Positions 21,985-33,459 are shown, numbered from the stretch's first letter. The stretch: DNA of 64,000 bases from Nectonema munidae (GCA_030549495.1 JAUIRK010001036.1:220001-284000); one strand, 5' to 3'. The notes: a model not told the origin generated them from the sequence alone. Made by a program: numbers and translations.

Positions 21985-23513
21985 CAGTATGGTGCAAATG
22001 TTTTCGGCCAAAGCTAATATTTTTTTTTCTTTAGTCTTTTTTGATCATTGAAATTTATTTATATTAAATTAATTCGTTACAAATACCATCTTAAAATTAT
22101 TCCTTTTTCATTAATAAAAATTTCTGATTATTTTTTTTAATTCATTCAAAATTATTATTTGTATATATTATCTATTAAAAATTCCGTGCATAAGTTTTCG
22201 GCCATTTGTTGACATTTCAGGTAAAAACATTTTTTTATAATTTTTATCATTGTTTTTTTTGAAATTGATTTATTTAAATTGTCAAACTTTCTTTAATGAT
22301 CTTTTCTCGACGTCTTTTTTGACTGTCATGCCTAAAGTATCTCTAGAATTGAGAAGTAAAGTTGTACTTCTTTCAATAAACAAAAGTGAAAGAGCTATCA
22401 AAATTATTTAATATATCTAGAAGTAATATTTCTCAAATTTTATCAAAATATAAAAGTACAGGAACTGTAGCGAACAAACCCAAAAGCTGTCGTCCTCAAA
22501 AATTACTGATAAGAGATATCCGAAAATTAGTGAGAATGTCAAAATTTTATTCTAATTTTTCTGCAAGGCAATTAATGGAAGAAAAAAATTTAAAATATTT
22601 CAATTGATACAGTAAAACGAATCCTTAGAAAAAATAATTAGATGGGCGTTTATCAGCTAAGAAAACTCGTTTTGAAAAAAACTTGTTCAATTTAAAAAAA
22701 AAAGAGTTTCCATATAAAAATTATACGGAGAGTGTATGATTTGCATAATGTAATTTTTAGTGATAAAACGAAGATTGAGCTTCATTCTAATTCACGGCAA
22801 TATAGTAGAAGGCATAAAGAAATGCGATTTGACAGACGTTATACCGTAAAAACGTTTAAACACGAGAGAAAATTTTGATGCTTTGGGGATTTATAAAAAG
22901 TGATGGTAGAAAAAAGTTGTTAAAAATTGATGGAACACTTAATAGTATTAAATACAGCGAATTATTAAAACCAATTTACTCCCTAATATAAATATTAGTA
23001 ATATATTTGTACAGGATGGAGTTCCTTGCCATAGGTCTTGTTTGAATCAACAATTTTTAAATAAAAAATCTGTCTTCTAAAAAAACTGGCCATCTCAAAG
23101 TTCAGTTAAAAAGAAAAGTTCATCTCTAGGAATCCGAGAAGCCTTGAAGAATTATGGGAATATTCAAAGCAGGAATCGGAATTGATTCCAGATGAATATA
23201 TAAAGAATCTAAATAGCTCTCTTCCAAGAAGAATTGATTCAATTATTCGGGCTAAAGGAAATCAAACAAAGTATTGGAAAGAAGGTAAAATATTATTAAA
23301 GTAAATATTTTATAGAAAAAAAATTAATTTGGGTATTTTTTAATGAAATTTAAATGGCCGAAAAATTTTGCACGGTATTTTTAATAGATAAATATACAAA
23401 TGATAATTTTGAATAATTTAAAAAAGAAAATAAGCAGAAATTTTTATCAATGAAAAAAGAATTATTTTAAGATGGTAATATTAGCTGTTGCCGAAAACAT
23501 TTGAACTCTACTG
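21985..23513 (+). mobile_element. Tc1/mariner-superfamily element with long terminal inverted repeats
   Basis: The ends are CAGTATGGTGCAAATGTTTT at the left and, reversed, CAGTAGAGTTCAAATGTTTT at the right, followed by CGGC..AGCTAATA on both sides. Inverted similarity continues inwards to GGCCATTT / AAATGGCC at about 22206 and 23351. The arms are therefore about 222 and 163 bp, the right arm lacking some 60 bp. A second GTTTTCGGCC word marks the inner end of each arm. A degenerate transposase lies between. The target TA is only partly kept. A second, rearranged copy is at 34368-34742. Confidence 0.75.
22328..23304 (+). pseudogene. Tc1-like transposase, degenerate
   Basis: Opens with ATG and MPKVSLELRSKVVLLS, shifts frame, then gives an N-terminal paired-like helix-turn-helix: KELSKLFNISRSNISQILSK, YKSTGTVANKPKSCRPQKL. 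The middle has FSDKTKIELHSN-like and GVPCHR-like blocks across frames (around 22755 and 23020). The end is SLPRRIDSIIRAKGNQTKYW, matching the Tc1 C-terminal SMPRR...VI...G..TKY motif. There are several frame changes and stops, so no activity. Length (about 325 codons) fits the family. Confidence 0.7.
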
Positions 23514-23961
23514 TATCTAATTTTTTCTTTTAATAATTATCCTAAGCCAAGAAGAAATGATGGTATCTTTGAAAACAATAATGGAGCATGTACATAACGT
23601 TGTTTTCAAAATGGTTTAAAATTTGCTAAATTTTCTCTTAACACTATGTATTGGTATGTTTTTTGCATGAAGATTTAGACTTTTTGAAAGTTGATTGTTA
23701 TTATTAATTTATCTAAAAAGAAAAAGATTTATTTAAAAAAATGAGTATTAATAATCGTATTTTGAATCGAGAGACAAAATATTTGTTGTATGGTTTTTGA
23801 CTTATAACTTCATTTTCAAGGATATGGATGACGTTAAATATTTCAGAAAAAAAATAGTAACAAAATTTCAAAAATACGGAAAAAATCAAAAAAAATTAAT
23901 CATTTTTTATCTTCATCAAAAATATGAAAAGGCGGTGTTTTTTCTTATTGCACAAGTAACT
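23514..23961. other. 3' flank of the ADAMTS-family gene
   Basis: AT-rich sequence between the Tc1 element and the stop codon of the minus-strand gene; presumed 3' UTR and flank. An AATAAA on the minus strand (TTTATT at 23728-23733) lies about 230 bp beyond the stop and could be its poly(A) signal. Confidence 0.35.
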
Positions 23962-24459
23962 CTATTTACCAGAACGCATTTTTTCCTTTCTTTTAGCTGA
24001 GTAACGCCGATTATAGTTGTTAATACGCCTTTGAGTAAGAATCTTTGGCCTAGCAACTTTTAAAGGCAAAAAATTATTATTATTGAAGTTTGAGTTGAAT
24101 GTAACGCTGGATCTTTTATCTTGTTCGACTTTTGGATTTGTTGTAGAGTTCATTAATTGTTGGGATATAAAATTTTGGCAAAATGCAATTTCTTGATGAT
24201 AACGGATATTAGCAATCTTATTGGTCAATGTTTTTGGCATTGAAAGTAAATAATTGGCTGGTTGACTTTTATCTGTTAAAAAGTTTTCACGCAACGTCAT
24301 AAATTTTCCTTTTTCTTTAAGCCGGCATTTAGTGATTTTGATTGGAGGACGCTCTTTATCAGAACACATTTCATTGGCTAATAATACATTTGTGGTTTTG
24401 TCACGGAAACAAATTGGTGATTTGTAACGCCACATAGAATTGAAGCAAAAATGTCTACA
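23962..24459 (-). CDS. ADAMTS-family gene, last exon (fifth TSP1 and basic tail)
   Basis: After a TTTTTTTTAG acceptor the exon opens in phase 0 with CRHFC, directly continuing WSK from the previous exon. The TSP1 then runs WRYKSPICF, NEMC and KCRL. Only five of the six TSP1 cysteines are present in register; the next Cys is some 40 residues on. A tail of about 110 residues follows, rich in Asn, Lys and Arg and ending RRYSAKRKEKMRSGK and TAG. No PLAC or GON domain is evident. The basic tail could help bind glycosaminoglycans, but that is inference. The exon lies 0.45 kb from a Tc1 element. Confidence 0.7.
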   Translation of the reverse strand, partial: CRHFCFNSMWRYKSPICFRDKTTNVLLANEMCSDKERPPIKITKCRLKEKGKFMTLRENFLTDKSQPANYLLSMPKTLTNKIANIRYHQEIAFCQNFISQQLMNSTTNPKVEQDKRSSVTFNSNFNNNNFLPLKVARPKILTQRRINNYNRRYSAKRKEKMRSGK

Positions 24460-25244
24460 CTAAAAAAAACAAGAAAATATTTTTGAGTATATAAAGGGTA
24501 TCCTAATATATTTTTTTAATGTAATGCCAACTTAAAATTGAATTAACTAAATAACCTTTCAAAAATTTTACTAACTAATCAATAATTATTAAAACAATTT
24601 TATTTTTGTAAAATTAACTTCATTTCCGACATTTGGACAAAATTAAATTTATGCAAAATTATACTGGTATGAATTTATAATTTTCTAAATTTTTCTTTTT
24701 ACCAAAAATATAAAAATTCCATTAAAAATATATTTCCAATTACACTTATCACCAAAACTTAATATTTTGCCATTATTTAATACATTAATAAAATCGCACC
24801 AAATCTTTTACTTAAATCGTATATAGATAATTTGCAATAAAAAAATATTTCACAAAGGTGTAAGAAATAAATAAGCCAATATTTTATAGACACCATTAGA
24901 AATAGATGTCTATAATCTCTATAAATAAATTAGGGTTCAAATTTTTAAAATTCTGAATTTTTTGTTGAAAATGAGATGGAACCTATAGTGGATCTATTTA
25001 TGCCAAAAAGTATAGGAAATCAAGATTTTCTAAAAATACAAAATTCCATATTTAAATATAAAAATCGATTCTACACAACTTAAAAAATAGACAAAAATAT
25101 TCATTATATTTCAATTATTAGCAAATCAAAATATCGGAAATTAGATTTTATGGCGCGATCCTGGAAAGCACTCAAATAATTTAGTTTTTATAAACAACCA
25201 GTGTAGTAATTAGATATATAGAACATTGAAGTTTATATTGCAGC
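24460..25244. other. Intron of the ADAMTS-family gene
   Basis: AT-rich intron without recognisable features, ending at a truncated LINE. Confidence 0.5.
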
Positions 25245-26057
25245 AAGTTTTTCTCTTCTCATATTTTGGTACTCTTATACAAATCACTTTTCCTCCCTCA
25301 CATATGCTACAGCATCGTTAACTGGGGTCATTTATCGACTATGAAGCTACTCCTTCTTCAGAAAAAAACACTCAGAATGATATTTAACAAAAGATTCTTC
25401 TCTCATACATCCCCTCTTTTTCATCAAATTTCTTCACTAAAGGTGTTTGACATATATAATATGAAATTAGCAATTCTTATATTGAAATATATTTGTCAAA
25501 GCTTGCCGGATATTTTTGCAAAGATAATTGCATATAACCATGAAAAATAAAGAACCTCTCCAAGATTTGCAGGAAATATGGTTGTGCCATTTTTCAAGCT
25601 CTCTAATTCACAACAGGCTATTGCATATAAAATCTCCCAATTTTATCATTTAAATTTAAGTTTTTTTACTATTAAGGTTTCCACCATCAAATGTTTTAAA
25701 ATTTTTATGCATAATTTACTTTTATCAAATTATGATGTTTTGTGTTCCATTAAAAATTGTTACTCATGAAATAACTGAATTCATTAGTTGTAAATATTTA
25801 CAATGTGTAATATATGTATTTTCAATTTTTAGTATACCCGTTGTTAAGTTCTCAATACTTTTTTTGGCTTTATGACGGCTCTATTTTTGTGCATAATTTT
25901 AATATACCTGCCAAATAGCGGTCATTTCTGACTTTTTATGCAGTAGTTATTGCACTGTTAAATCTTAGTTTTTATTTTTTTTCTCATACTTTTTTTTTAT
26001 TGTATTATTAATTTAAATGACAAATATAATTAATAAATCTTCTTCTTCTTATAGAAC
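25245..26057 (+). mobile_element. 5'-truncated LINE (Jockey/CR1 group), opposite to host gene
   Basis: The fragment carries only the C-terminal part of a reverse transcriptase ORF: LLYKSLFLPHICYSIVNWGH, then LLLQKKTLRMIF, YAHT-like SHTSPLFHQ and VFDIYNMKLA. After a stop and frame change come VVPFFKLSNSQQAIAYKISQ and FKIFMHNLLLS. These follow the conserved tail of Jockey/CR1-type RTs (LYYSLI.PYL.YGI..WG...LQKK.LR.I and F.KRLK). A short (CTT)n-like tail ends the copy near 26050. Strong 5' truncation is normal for LINEs. Confidence 0.65.
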
Positions 26058-26565
26058 AAGGATATGAAGTTTATTGTTAAAATAATATGTAATGTTTTAT
26101 GTTTTTTGTCAAATATGAAAGAGAAAATTAGTATGTCACCTAATTTTTAGTATTGTTCACCAACCCCATTATTTTTGACAGTTAATATAAAATAAATTGG
26201 CTGTCTTTTTTGCTAAAAAGTGTTCACAATTTTCAAAGACTAAATTGAATTCAATTTCAAAGACAATTGAAAAATAGACAAAACTCAATTTCTTAAATAG
26301 ATTTAAAATAGTCTTTTGCAATTTGAAAAAAACCATTATTAACATTTAAAAAAATATTTATACTATACAAAATAGCAAACAATTTCTTATTTGTTCAAGT
26401 CTTTTTGTAATTAAACGAGATAAATATTACTTGTGACAATTTTAAACCCTTAAAAACTATACCATTAAATATTATATGACTAAAAGGAAGCCAAAAGTTT
26501 AAACTTCTAATTTTTTGGTCAACATATTAGTATGTGGTTTGAGTGTCAATCAAAAATAGTGTTAC
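26058..26565. other. Intron of the ADAMTS-family gene
   Basis: No recognisable features between the LINE tail and the donor of the 26566-26748 exon. Confidence 0.5.
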
Positions 26566-26748
26566 TTTTGACCACGTTTGATTGTAGAGCCAGAGACCGC
26601 AGTTGTCTTTATTTCTACAGCGCATCCACATAACTGGCATATCATCTTTTTTCTTTCTTTGACAGAGCATGATAGGAGCGGCTGAAGAGTCTTCAAATTT
26701 GCAAGTTACCTTTCGGTAAGCCAATCCAATTCCACATTTGGGAAAACA
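26566..26748 (-). CDS. ADAMTS-family gene, fourth TSP1 exon
   Basis: A 183-bp exon, phase 0 at both ends, between TTTTTGTTTCAG and GTAACA. It encodes the body of one TSP1 (CFPKCGIGLAYRKVTC, then a Cys before QRKKKDDMP and CRNKDNC: six cysteines) and the tryptophan start of the next (GLWLYNQTWSK). The junction WSK/C is the standard ADAMTS TSP1 exon boundary. TSP1 repeats stack Trp and Arg side chains and are usually O-fucosylated at CS/TxxCG and C-mannosylated at WxxW; here CFPKCG lacks the Ser/Thr. Confidence 0.75.
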
Positions 26749-27079
26749 CTGAAACAAAAAAATTAAACTAAAAATTCTCATCGATACAGTCATCCATATA
26801 AATCATTATGCAGTATACACTTTCTGCGATTTTCGATCAAGGTATAAAAGCCAGAGCATATGCTAAACGGAAACCCACGCTAAAAGATGATTCATGATTT
26901 GCATATCACTGATTTAGAGAGAAACCTTAGAGATCCTGGATATGACCATCTTTGCATACTTTCAAGCGAAGTCTTTAGGCTCCGTTTTAACACAAAAGTA
27001 ATAAAAAAAAGAGTACAATTTTCCCATACTCAGCCCATCTGATAAGGTTCAGGACTATTACAACTTGTATTCAATCACG

Positions 27080-27300
27080 CATCAGAACAGATAATGATGA
27101 TCCACTAAGGTCCTGGAAACAAAAGCATCTACCTTTCCATAGATCGCTAAACTGGTATGTAAATATCTACAAATCCTGTTTCCTCATCACAAGTAGAACG
27201 TGTTTTTTCTACAGCTTTAATATTCAAGATCGATGTAACTTGCCAAATGATAGCTTTGAACAATTGTCGTTCATCAGTTGTAATAAAAAATACTATAAAT
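27080..27300 (+). pseudogene. hAT transposase C-terminal fragment (BED type)
   Basis: DNDDPLRSWKQK in one frame corresponds to the DPL.WWK block of hAT transposases. SSQVERVFSTA in another frame is the classic ATS..SERVFS.AG motif. A degraded tail with a C-terminal NN.YY-like end follows. Only about 75 codons remain, in an intron of the ADAMTS-family gene and in the antisense orientation. Confidence 0.55.
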
Positions 27301-27824
27301 CCAAATAATCAAATATAATATTTGATTTACACAAACAATCTTTTTATGATTAGAATTTTGTAATAAAAAGTGTAATTATTTTGAACAGATCTTTTTCCGT
27401 AATCAGAATTAGAAGCATATTTTGAGAATGAAAAGTTGTAATTAAAAAAATGGGAGAATAAGAATCATTATTTGGAATAAATAATGTGCATGAATGTGTA
27501 CTGTTATCTGAAAGAAAGGATGATGTTACTCATGAATGTCTTCAAACAATTTTATATGTATTCTTACAGTGGAGTATGCGTGATCAATCAAATTTTATAG
27601 CGACTACTGAATACATATTTGTTGTAATGGCGCATGAGATATAAGGAACAAAAAAGCAATTTTGAATGTTCAATATGTTGCTAGTGTATGGCTTGTGTTC
27701 CCAAGTTATTGGATAACTTTCTAACAATGAAGCAGATCATGCTAATAAATGTGTAACCTAAAGAGTCCGGTAGGAAGCAATTTAGAGTCTGAGAGGATAA
27801 CATAGTAAGGAGAGATATTGATAG
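27301..27824. other. Intron sequence, nothing recognised
   Basis: AT-rich, without repeat ends or coding-like frames. Confidence 0.4.
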
Positions 27825-28506
27825 TAGTGATGGGATGATACCAAAATTTTTAACAATTTCGATTTTACCAAATTATCCCGATACGATAATAATTGTGCCT
27901 AGATATTCAAAAGCTTACTTAAAATAGAAGTTCAAACGGTTACAAATCCCTTCTTGTAAATAAAGATTAACAATATGTTGAATATCAGTGCATTCAAAAA
28001 AACTCATATAAATATTTTAGGGTTTCCTTTAGAATGGCCTTCTAGCGCATATGATCAATAAGTACTAAAAAGTTATCTCTAACGACTATTTCTACCAAAT
28101 TTTGGCGTTGTTATGACTTTAAGAAAAGTTGTAAGAAAACTTTTGTAGTGTTGTTCATTACGCGATAAAAGATAGAGATTATGTTCATAATCTGAAAAAT
28201 CTATCAATCGTTGAGTTCAAAATGATAAAAACAAACAATAAAAACAGTGCATTTTAATGATGAAAAAGCGTTTATCAGCACATTTCAATAACTTTGCAAA
28301 ATCTTTAGTACTTTTCATTGTTTCAATATTGATACCTATATTTTCGCACATAACTTTTATTCTTACTGTTGCTAGCAATTTTCTAGTATATTTAAGAATC
28401 GTTTTGGTATCGGAATCGGGTTTAAATAATTCATCTCTGATGCCGATTTCGGATACTTTAAAAAACTCACGATATTCCGATACGATTCCGAATCGTCCTA
28501 TCACTA
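27825..28506. mobile_element. hAT MITE, 682 bp
   Basis: The left end is TAGTGATGGGATGATACC. The right end, reversed, is TAGTGATAGGACGATTCGG, with further GATACGAT and CCGATACC words inside both ends. Flanking 8-mers are ATTGATAG and ATTGGTGG (27817-27824, 28507-28514), an imperfect 8-bp target duplication with two mismatches. It has no transposase. The overlapping ORFs on both strands at 28217-28535 are by-products of the repeat. The aged duplication suggests an old insertion. Confidence 0.6.
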
Positions 28507-30701
28507 ATTGGTGGGGTACGGGGCAAATTTCGTAAGCATGTTATTTTTAAAAATATTGAAATATAGGAACAATATTTTCCGGGATCCAATTTCAATGTTT
28601 TGTCAGTAATAACATTCCAAACTTCTGCTAACGCTCCCATATCTTCCATTAATTTTGATTAGCATTGAGAATTTATGTTTTTATAATTTTTTTCCAATTT
28701 GGAAGTAGGAGAAAGTTGATCGTCCTAACTATTATAGTTAAAATAAAAAATGTTATTTCTGAGTCTAATACAAACGTTTTGTTGGAACCATTTTCTAAGC
28801 CAAATTTCTTGTTTGAAATTAAATTGAAAAAAAAATTTAATGAATATCTTTGTAACAATAATTCAAGTACTTGGAAATACAATTTTCAAAAATGGCGTTC
28901 CACTATTTCGAAATTGTTTTTAATGCTTTTTCTAAATTTTCTAAAAAAGGCCTAAAAATTTACTGTTTTTGTCTTTAATAAACTGATTCATATAATCATA
29001 ATGGTAGATCTCATATCATATTCTTCTTTCTCATTATCGTAGAAATTTTTTTAAAAATCATATGTTCGTTATTACGCTTCTTATCGTTCTTACAAAATCG
29101 CTTATTAATATCCTAAAGCAGAAAAGAAGAACTGTATAAAGCATATTTATAATAAGTGTAATAAATTACAACATAGGAAAGCAATGTCATTAAGATGAAA
29201 GAATGGTCATGAACAATGCAATAAAAATCCCTTTTACAAAAACATAACTTATAACAATATGATTAAAGTGATGTGCAATGAATATTGTGAATAATTTTAT
29301 TTACTAAAAATACAAAAAGGTAAACTAAAGTTTATAAAAATTAATTCAAGTTCCCCATTTTAACTATTAGTTTTTACAATGTGAATTATTTCTTTCGGAA
29401 TTATGGAAAACGCGTGAAGAGCTTCTCCACGGGTAACAGTGAGAATGTCTCTCTTCAGGGAACGGGAAACTCCTGGGTGGTAGCAGGACCCCTACACTGG
29501 AATTATGTACTCAGTGTGGAATATTGGCGTATTTTTCATATACTGTTCAAGTTGCAAAATACGTTTTAGCTTGATTTTTGAATAGTGATTTTAAAGTGGT
29601 GATTTTTTAAAATTCATCGTATTTAATTTTTGAGATTGGATTTTGTTAAGAACTTGGGAGTTCAACTAGAGATAACTCTCAGTTTATTTATTCTTAGCGT
29701 TGAAGTTATATACTTAAAATTTTTGTTTCATTTTTAGTATGTTTCTGTACTCTTTCCTCTTAGATTTGTTGAGTGAAGCATGGTGTTATATCTAAATGCA
29801 ATTATTTTCCGCAAAAATTCTGCATATATGATGTAGTATTTGCCTCAGTTGCTTTTTAAAACCTAGAACCGTGATATATGGCAAACGGAAAACATATATT
29901 AATAATAGTAAAACAAAAATAATTAAAGCAAACATTTCTTAGTCATGTTTTTGTGTATTGAAAATTTGCTAGGGGTGAACGAGTAAAATTTCTTATATAA
30001 ACAAGAGTGTCTTCATTTCAAGGTAAGTAATAGTAGTGAGAGTTAATCTATTGAAATCGATTCAACCCCAATTTCGGTGTCCTTGAAGTATCTCGCTGAG
30101 TTACACAATTATTTGCTTTTTGATAAATTTTGAGAAAACTGAAGTAATTAGAAGTAGTAAAATGCTTACATCCTTCCATTTATCAAAATGCCAGAAAACA
30201 GGACAAAACCTCTTCTTACAATCAAATAAGAGATTTGTATAATCTCCTTTGCCATTTGAAATAATTGAGTTGGCAGATTGATTGGTGAAAGGTTTAGAAT
30301 TTGTAGAAATTATTTCATACCTTGAACATTTTGCTGAACACTTAAATACAAATGAAAAAATTATTTCAAAATAAACATTGATACTCTGTAAAAAGAAGGC
30401 TAAATGTGATGATGATGTTAATTAAAATGGTAAGCGTTTAGTTGCACTATTTTCACTTGCGCAACATACATTTCAGCATTTTTATTTGCGCTCTTTTACA
30501 TATCCGCTATTTTACACTTGGGTTCTCTTGGGATACTGAGACATTTACGCTCTTATATAAGCAAGATGATTTACAAAATTTAATTTTTTTAATAAAAACT
30601 AGAATATATGTGAGGACAGATGAGTTATTGATTTCAAATAATTTAACTTGCTATTATAATTTTCAACTATACTTTTCAGTTTTAAAGCTAAAGTTTTATG
30701 T
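28507..30701. other. Intron of the ADAMTS-family gene, featureless
   Basis: No convincing coding or repeat structure. A GC-richer patch at about 29405-29530 gives a short plus-strand frame without family resemblance. Confidence 0.4.
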
Positions 30702-31172
30702 TTACTTTTCAAAATTTCCCATTGAAGCATGACTAGCTTTAAGTTTTGTTAAAATGACGTCTGCTTTCAATCCATCAAATAACTTCCATATCGTTGGATG
30801 AGGTACTTGGAAATGACGATGTAAAGCATTATGGTAAACTTTACAAGAATTTGTAGTATTTGGAATTAAATCCATAGAAAGGGTATAATGGTTCCATAAA
30901 GAAGGGCAATTTTGCATATTTAATTCTATTTCCAACTCTTTCTCCTTGAATGTAGGTCCTTTTAAAGTAAAGAAGTAAAGTAGCGTATCCTTTTCTTCAG
31001 GAAAATTTGATGCCACTTCTCTAAAACCATTAATTAAGCAATATATAGGAATAAAAGACAAAGCAGGTAAACATTTGAAAATTATGTTTATTTCAGTATC
31101 TGTTTCAAATTCTTTTTTCAATCCAACTTCTCTCCCTTTTCGTAATACAGATGTGTTAAATGGAAATAACAA
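30702..31172 (-). pseudogene. MULE-type transposase fragment (3' half)
   Basis: A 156-codon frame holds GREVGLKKEFETDTEIN, CLPALSFIPIYCLINGF, then NCPSLWNHYTLSMDLIPNTT, NSCKVYHNALHRHFQVPHPT and IWKLFDGLKADV. This follows the region downstream of the MULE transposase core in invertebrate Mutator-like elements: a LWN.Y......P.TNN..E..HN.L....Q..HP.IW.L.DGL pattern. The catalytic core and N-terminal finger (often FLYWCH) are missing. The frame is intact over its length, so decay is moderate. It lies in an intron of the ADAMTS-family gene, same strand. Confidence 0.6.
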
Positions 31173-31467
31173 ACGTCAATGGTAGTGTTGATAACTTTTT
31201 CTATTTTTTTCTTATTGTTGGTCAATGGTAGTGTTGGTTTAATCAGAGCAATTTCAAAATTTATTTTGAGATACTTTGGGTTAAAAACAAGAAAGAGTAA
31301 TCAGAGAACTGATATCATTCTTTCATAGGAATTCCTTGTTTTGTTAGGTAACAAAAAATAGATTATTGGTGGATAATTATAACCTATTTTGCAGAGAAAG
31401 TTATAAAGTTGAAAAAATATTGAAGACAAACATCAAAAGTTCAATCACCAAAAAACATATCATTTAA

Positions 31468-31562
31468 CCAATTTACGACGAATGTTCCCAAAGGGAACGC
31501 AGAGGAATTCCTACTTTAAATGGAATTACTAAAGTGGTCTGCTTTGCTTGGTCTTAAATGGG
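31468..31562. mobile_element. TTAA-type MITE, copy in intron
   Basis: The left end is TTAA plus CCAATTTACGACGAATGTTC and the right end reversed is CCCATTTAAGACCAAGCAAA, followed by an altered TTATAA. It contains the same TGTTCCCAAAGGGAAC palindrome and the GTCTGCTTTGCTTGGTC stretch as the two MITEs in the palindrome 1.4 kb away. The family is piggyBac-like by its TTAA target. Confidence 0.6.
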
Positions 31563-31949
31563 TTATAAATAAATCAAAACTTCATATTTCCAACTGAAAT
31601 GATCCTCGAAGGATCTTCCGAACCAGTATCTTTCAATATAATATCTATATATTTTTCTGGAATATGGAAGTTAATGCTTGAAGTATTTTTTATAAATTTC
31701 ATCATTAACTTTTTTTGGTTCTGCGCAATTCCTGCTCAAAGCATTTTGTTTCGGCAATCTATAAAAAACTTCCGCGGAAAAGATATTTAATGTGTTCGCA
31801 GAAATTAACAGTTTGATTTTTAACGTACTTAAAATTTTATAGGTGTTACTTCTTATAGGTAAGAAACGGAAGTAATAAGGAAACAGCTAAAATATACTGA
31901 TGTTGTAATGATGGTGATAATAAAGTTAAATGATAGATATTTCGTTTAC

Positions 31950-32153
31950 CTTGGAAGTTTGAAAATGACGTTCGCTAAACTTCGGCTTTCTTCCAAACTC
32001 GGAAAATTTTTTCCTACATTGCGATAATTCTTCGCACAATTTAAATTCTCTGGGTTTCATCGGTCCTTCACAGTTGCCATCATCAACAGTGACATTCTTG
32101 AGGGAACACCAAACCTTGCGCGAATGAAATCCCGTTCGGCACGATGAAGAGCA
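31950..32153 (-). CDS. ADAMTS-family gene, third TSP1 exon
   Basis: A 204-bp exon, phase 0 at both ends, between TGTTCTTTAAG and GTAAAC. It encodes CSSSCRTGFHSRKVWC, then NCEGP, LCEELSQC: a full TSP1 with six cysteines and an intact RxV strand. The segment that should begin the next TSP1 is unusual: instead of W..W it reads KFSEFGRKPKFSERHFQTSK. It is about 11 residues longer than in its neighbours and has no tryptophan. The following repeat (exon 26566-26748) therefore lacks the Trp of the usual Trp-Arg stack. The first repeat keeps the CSxxC glycosylation motif. Confidence 0.7.
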
Positions 32154-32311
32154 CTTAAAGAACATATGAGATATTTAAAACGAATCAAAATTTTGCATTC
32201 TTTTTAATTATACTCGATTACTTCATAAGGATTACTTTGTGGGTATCTAATGCTATATGGTGTCAAGTGATATCTATGTAATGTGTATGTATCTATGCAT
32301 TCATATGTATG

Positions 32312-32337
32312 TAATATGTGTGTGTGTGTGTGTGTGT
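32312..32337. repeat. (TG)n microsatellite
   Basis: About twelve uninterrupted TG units, preceded by degenerate TATGTATG repeats, in the large intron of the ADAMTS-family gene. Confidence 0.9.
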
Positions 32338-32917
32338 AGTAGGGGCACACGTGTGATTTTAAGGGGGTGAAAAAGCCTTTCGCTCTGTCAATAAGTGTGG
32401 ATTACAAAATACTTTGGGCAAGCGTGAAATTAATTGATCTAAGCTAATGTTGATGTGCTGATTCCAGATATATAATTTTACACATGACATCTATATTTTG
32501 AGATATACAAGTACACATGTATAAGCCATGTGTTACAGAGACGACAATTATTCTCAGAAGTTAGGTTGCATCAACAAGTCAAAATCTTTTTGTTACGTGT
32601 GAGGCAATTTTACGACAGTTATTGAGCGTCGGAAAATTAGACCTCTTTTGAGGACAGCTTACTTTTATTTTTTTGAAAGTAAAATTGGAGACCAAGACAA
32701 ATCTTGAGATCCACACATTTGTTGTAAAGGTATCATAAAAAGTTCTGTTTTGGAGAATAAAGTTACGATACTTTTTTTTGAATGAAATTATTAAAAAATA
32801 TCAAATCTTTATGCATTATGATATTTATATACATAACCACATAGTGGGTATAATTATGGAGACATTTTTATGTATGCTCCTATCTGTGTGTTTAAAGTAG
32901 ATTATATTTATTTTTAA

Positions 32918-33023
32918 CCCATTTAAGACCAAGAAAAGCAGACGACTTTAGTAATTCCTGTTTAATTCCATTTAAAGTAAGAGTTCGTCTGCGTTCCCTT
33001 TGGGAACATTGGCCGTAAATGGG
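32918..33023. mobile_element. TTAA MITE, left palindrome arm
   Basis: A 106-bp element between TTAA copies (32914-32917, 33024-33027). Ends are CCCATTTAAGACCAAG and, reversed, CCCATTTACGGCCAAT. It contains GTTCCCTTTGGGAAC, a perfect 15-bp palindrome apart from its centre, and GCAGACGA / TCGTCTGC words. Short non-autonomous piggyBac type. Confidence 0.7.
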
Positions 33024-33328
33024 TTAAGGAGGTATACACTAAGGATGGTTAGCAATTATCTTTTTAGAAGAGTTGATAATAATTTGAAGGAGGCCTTTGT
33101 TGTTTTCTGAATAAGATGAGCTTTTTAACTAAACAATACTTTTAGCATTTTTCATAAATTGAAAATTAAGCTTCACTTTTATGAACAACAAAGGAGGCAG
33201 CATATAAAAATTTTACTTACTTGTTGAAATTTATTTTATAAGAGTAGTTTATGCCTCCTTCAAATTAATAGCATCTATTTTAAACACACAAATGCTAACT
33301 ATCTTTAGTGTAGTGTATGCCTCCTTAA

Positions 33329-33459
33329 CCCATTCACGACCAATGTTCCTATTTTGGAACATAAGTAATTTCATCTTCGTCTGCTTTTTTCAATGACTTT
33401 GAATATAAATCGTCTGCGTTTTTTTTAGATATCGTCTGCTTTGCTTGGTCTTAAATGGG
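33329..33459. mobile_element. TTAA MITE, right palindrome arm
   Basis: A 131-bp element between TTAA copies (33325-33328, 33460-33463). Ends are CCCATTCACGACCAATGTTC and, reversed, CCCATTTAAGACCAAGCAAA. It holds three TCGTCTGC words and a GTTCC...GGAAC hairpin. It is in inverted orientation to the 32918 copy, as expected of the palindrome. Confidence 0.7.

Noticed and set aside
28217-28535. Long ORFs on both strands
   Set aside because: They overlap the end of a hAT MITE, are mirror images of each other in position, and match no family.
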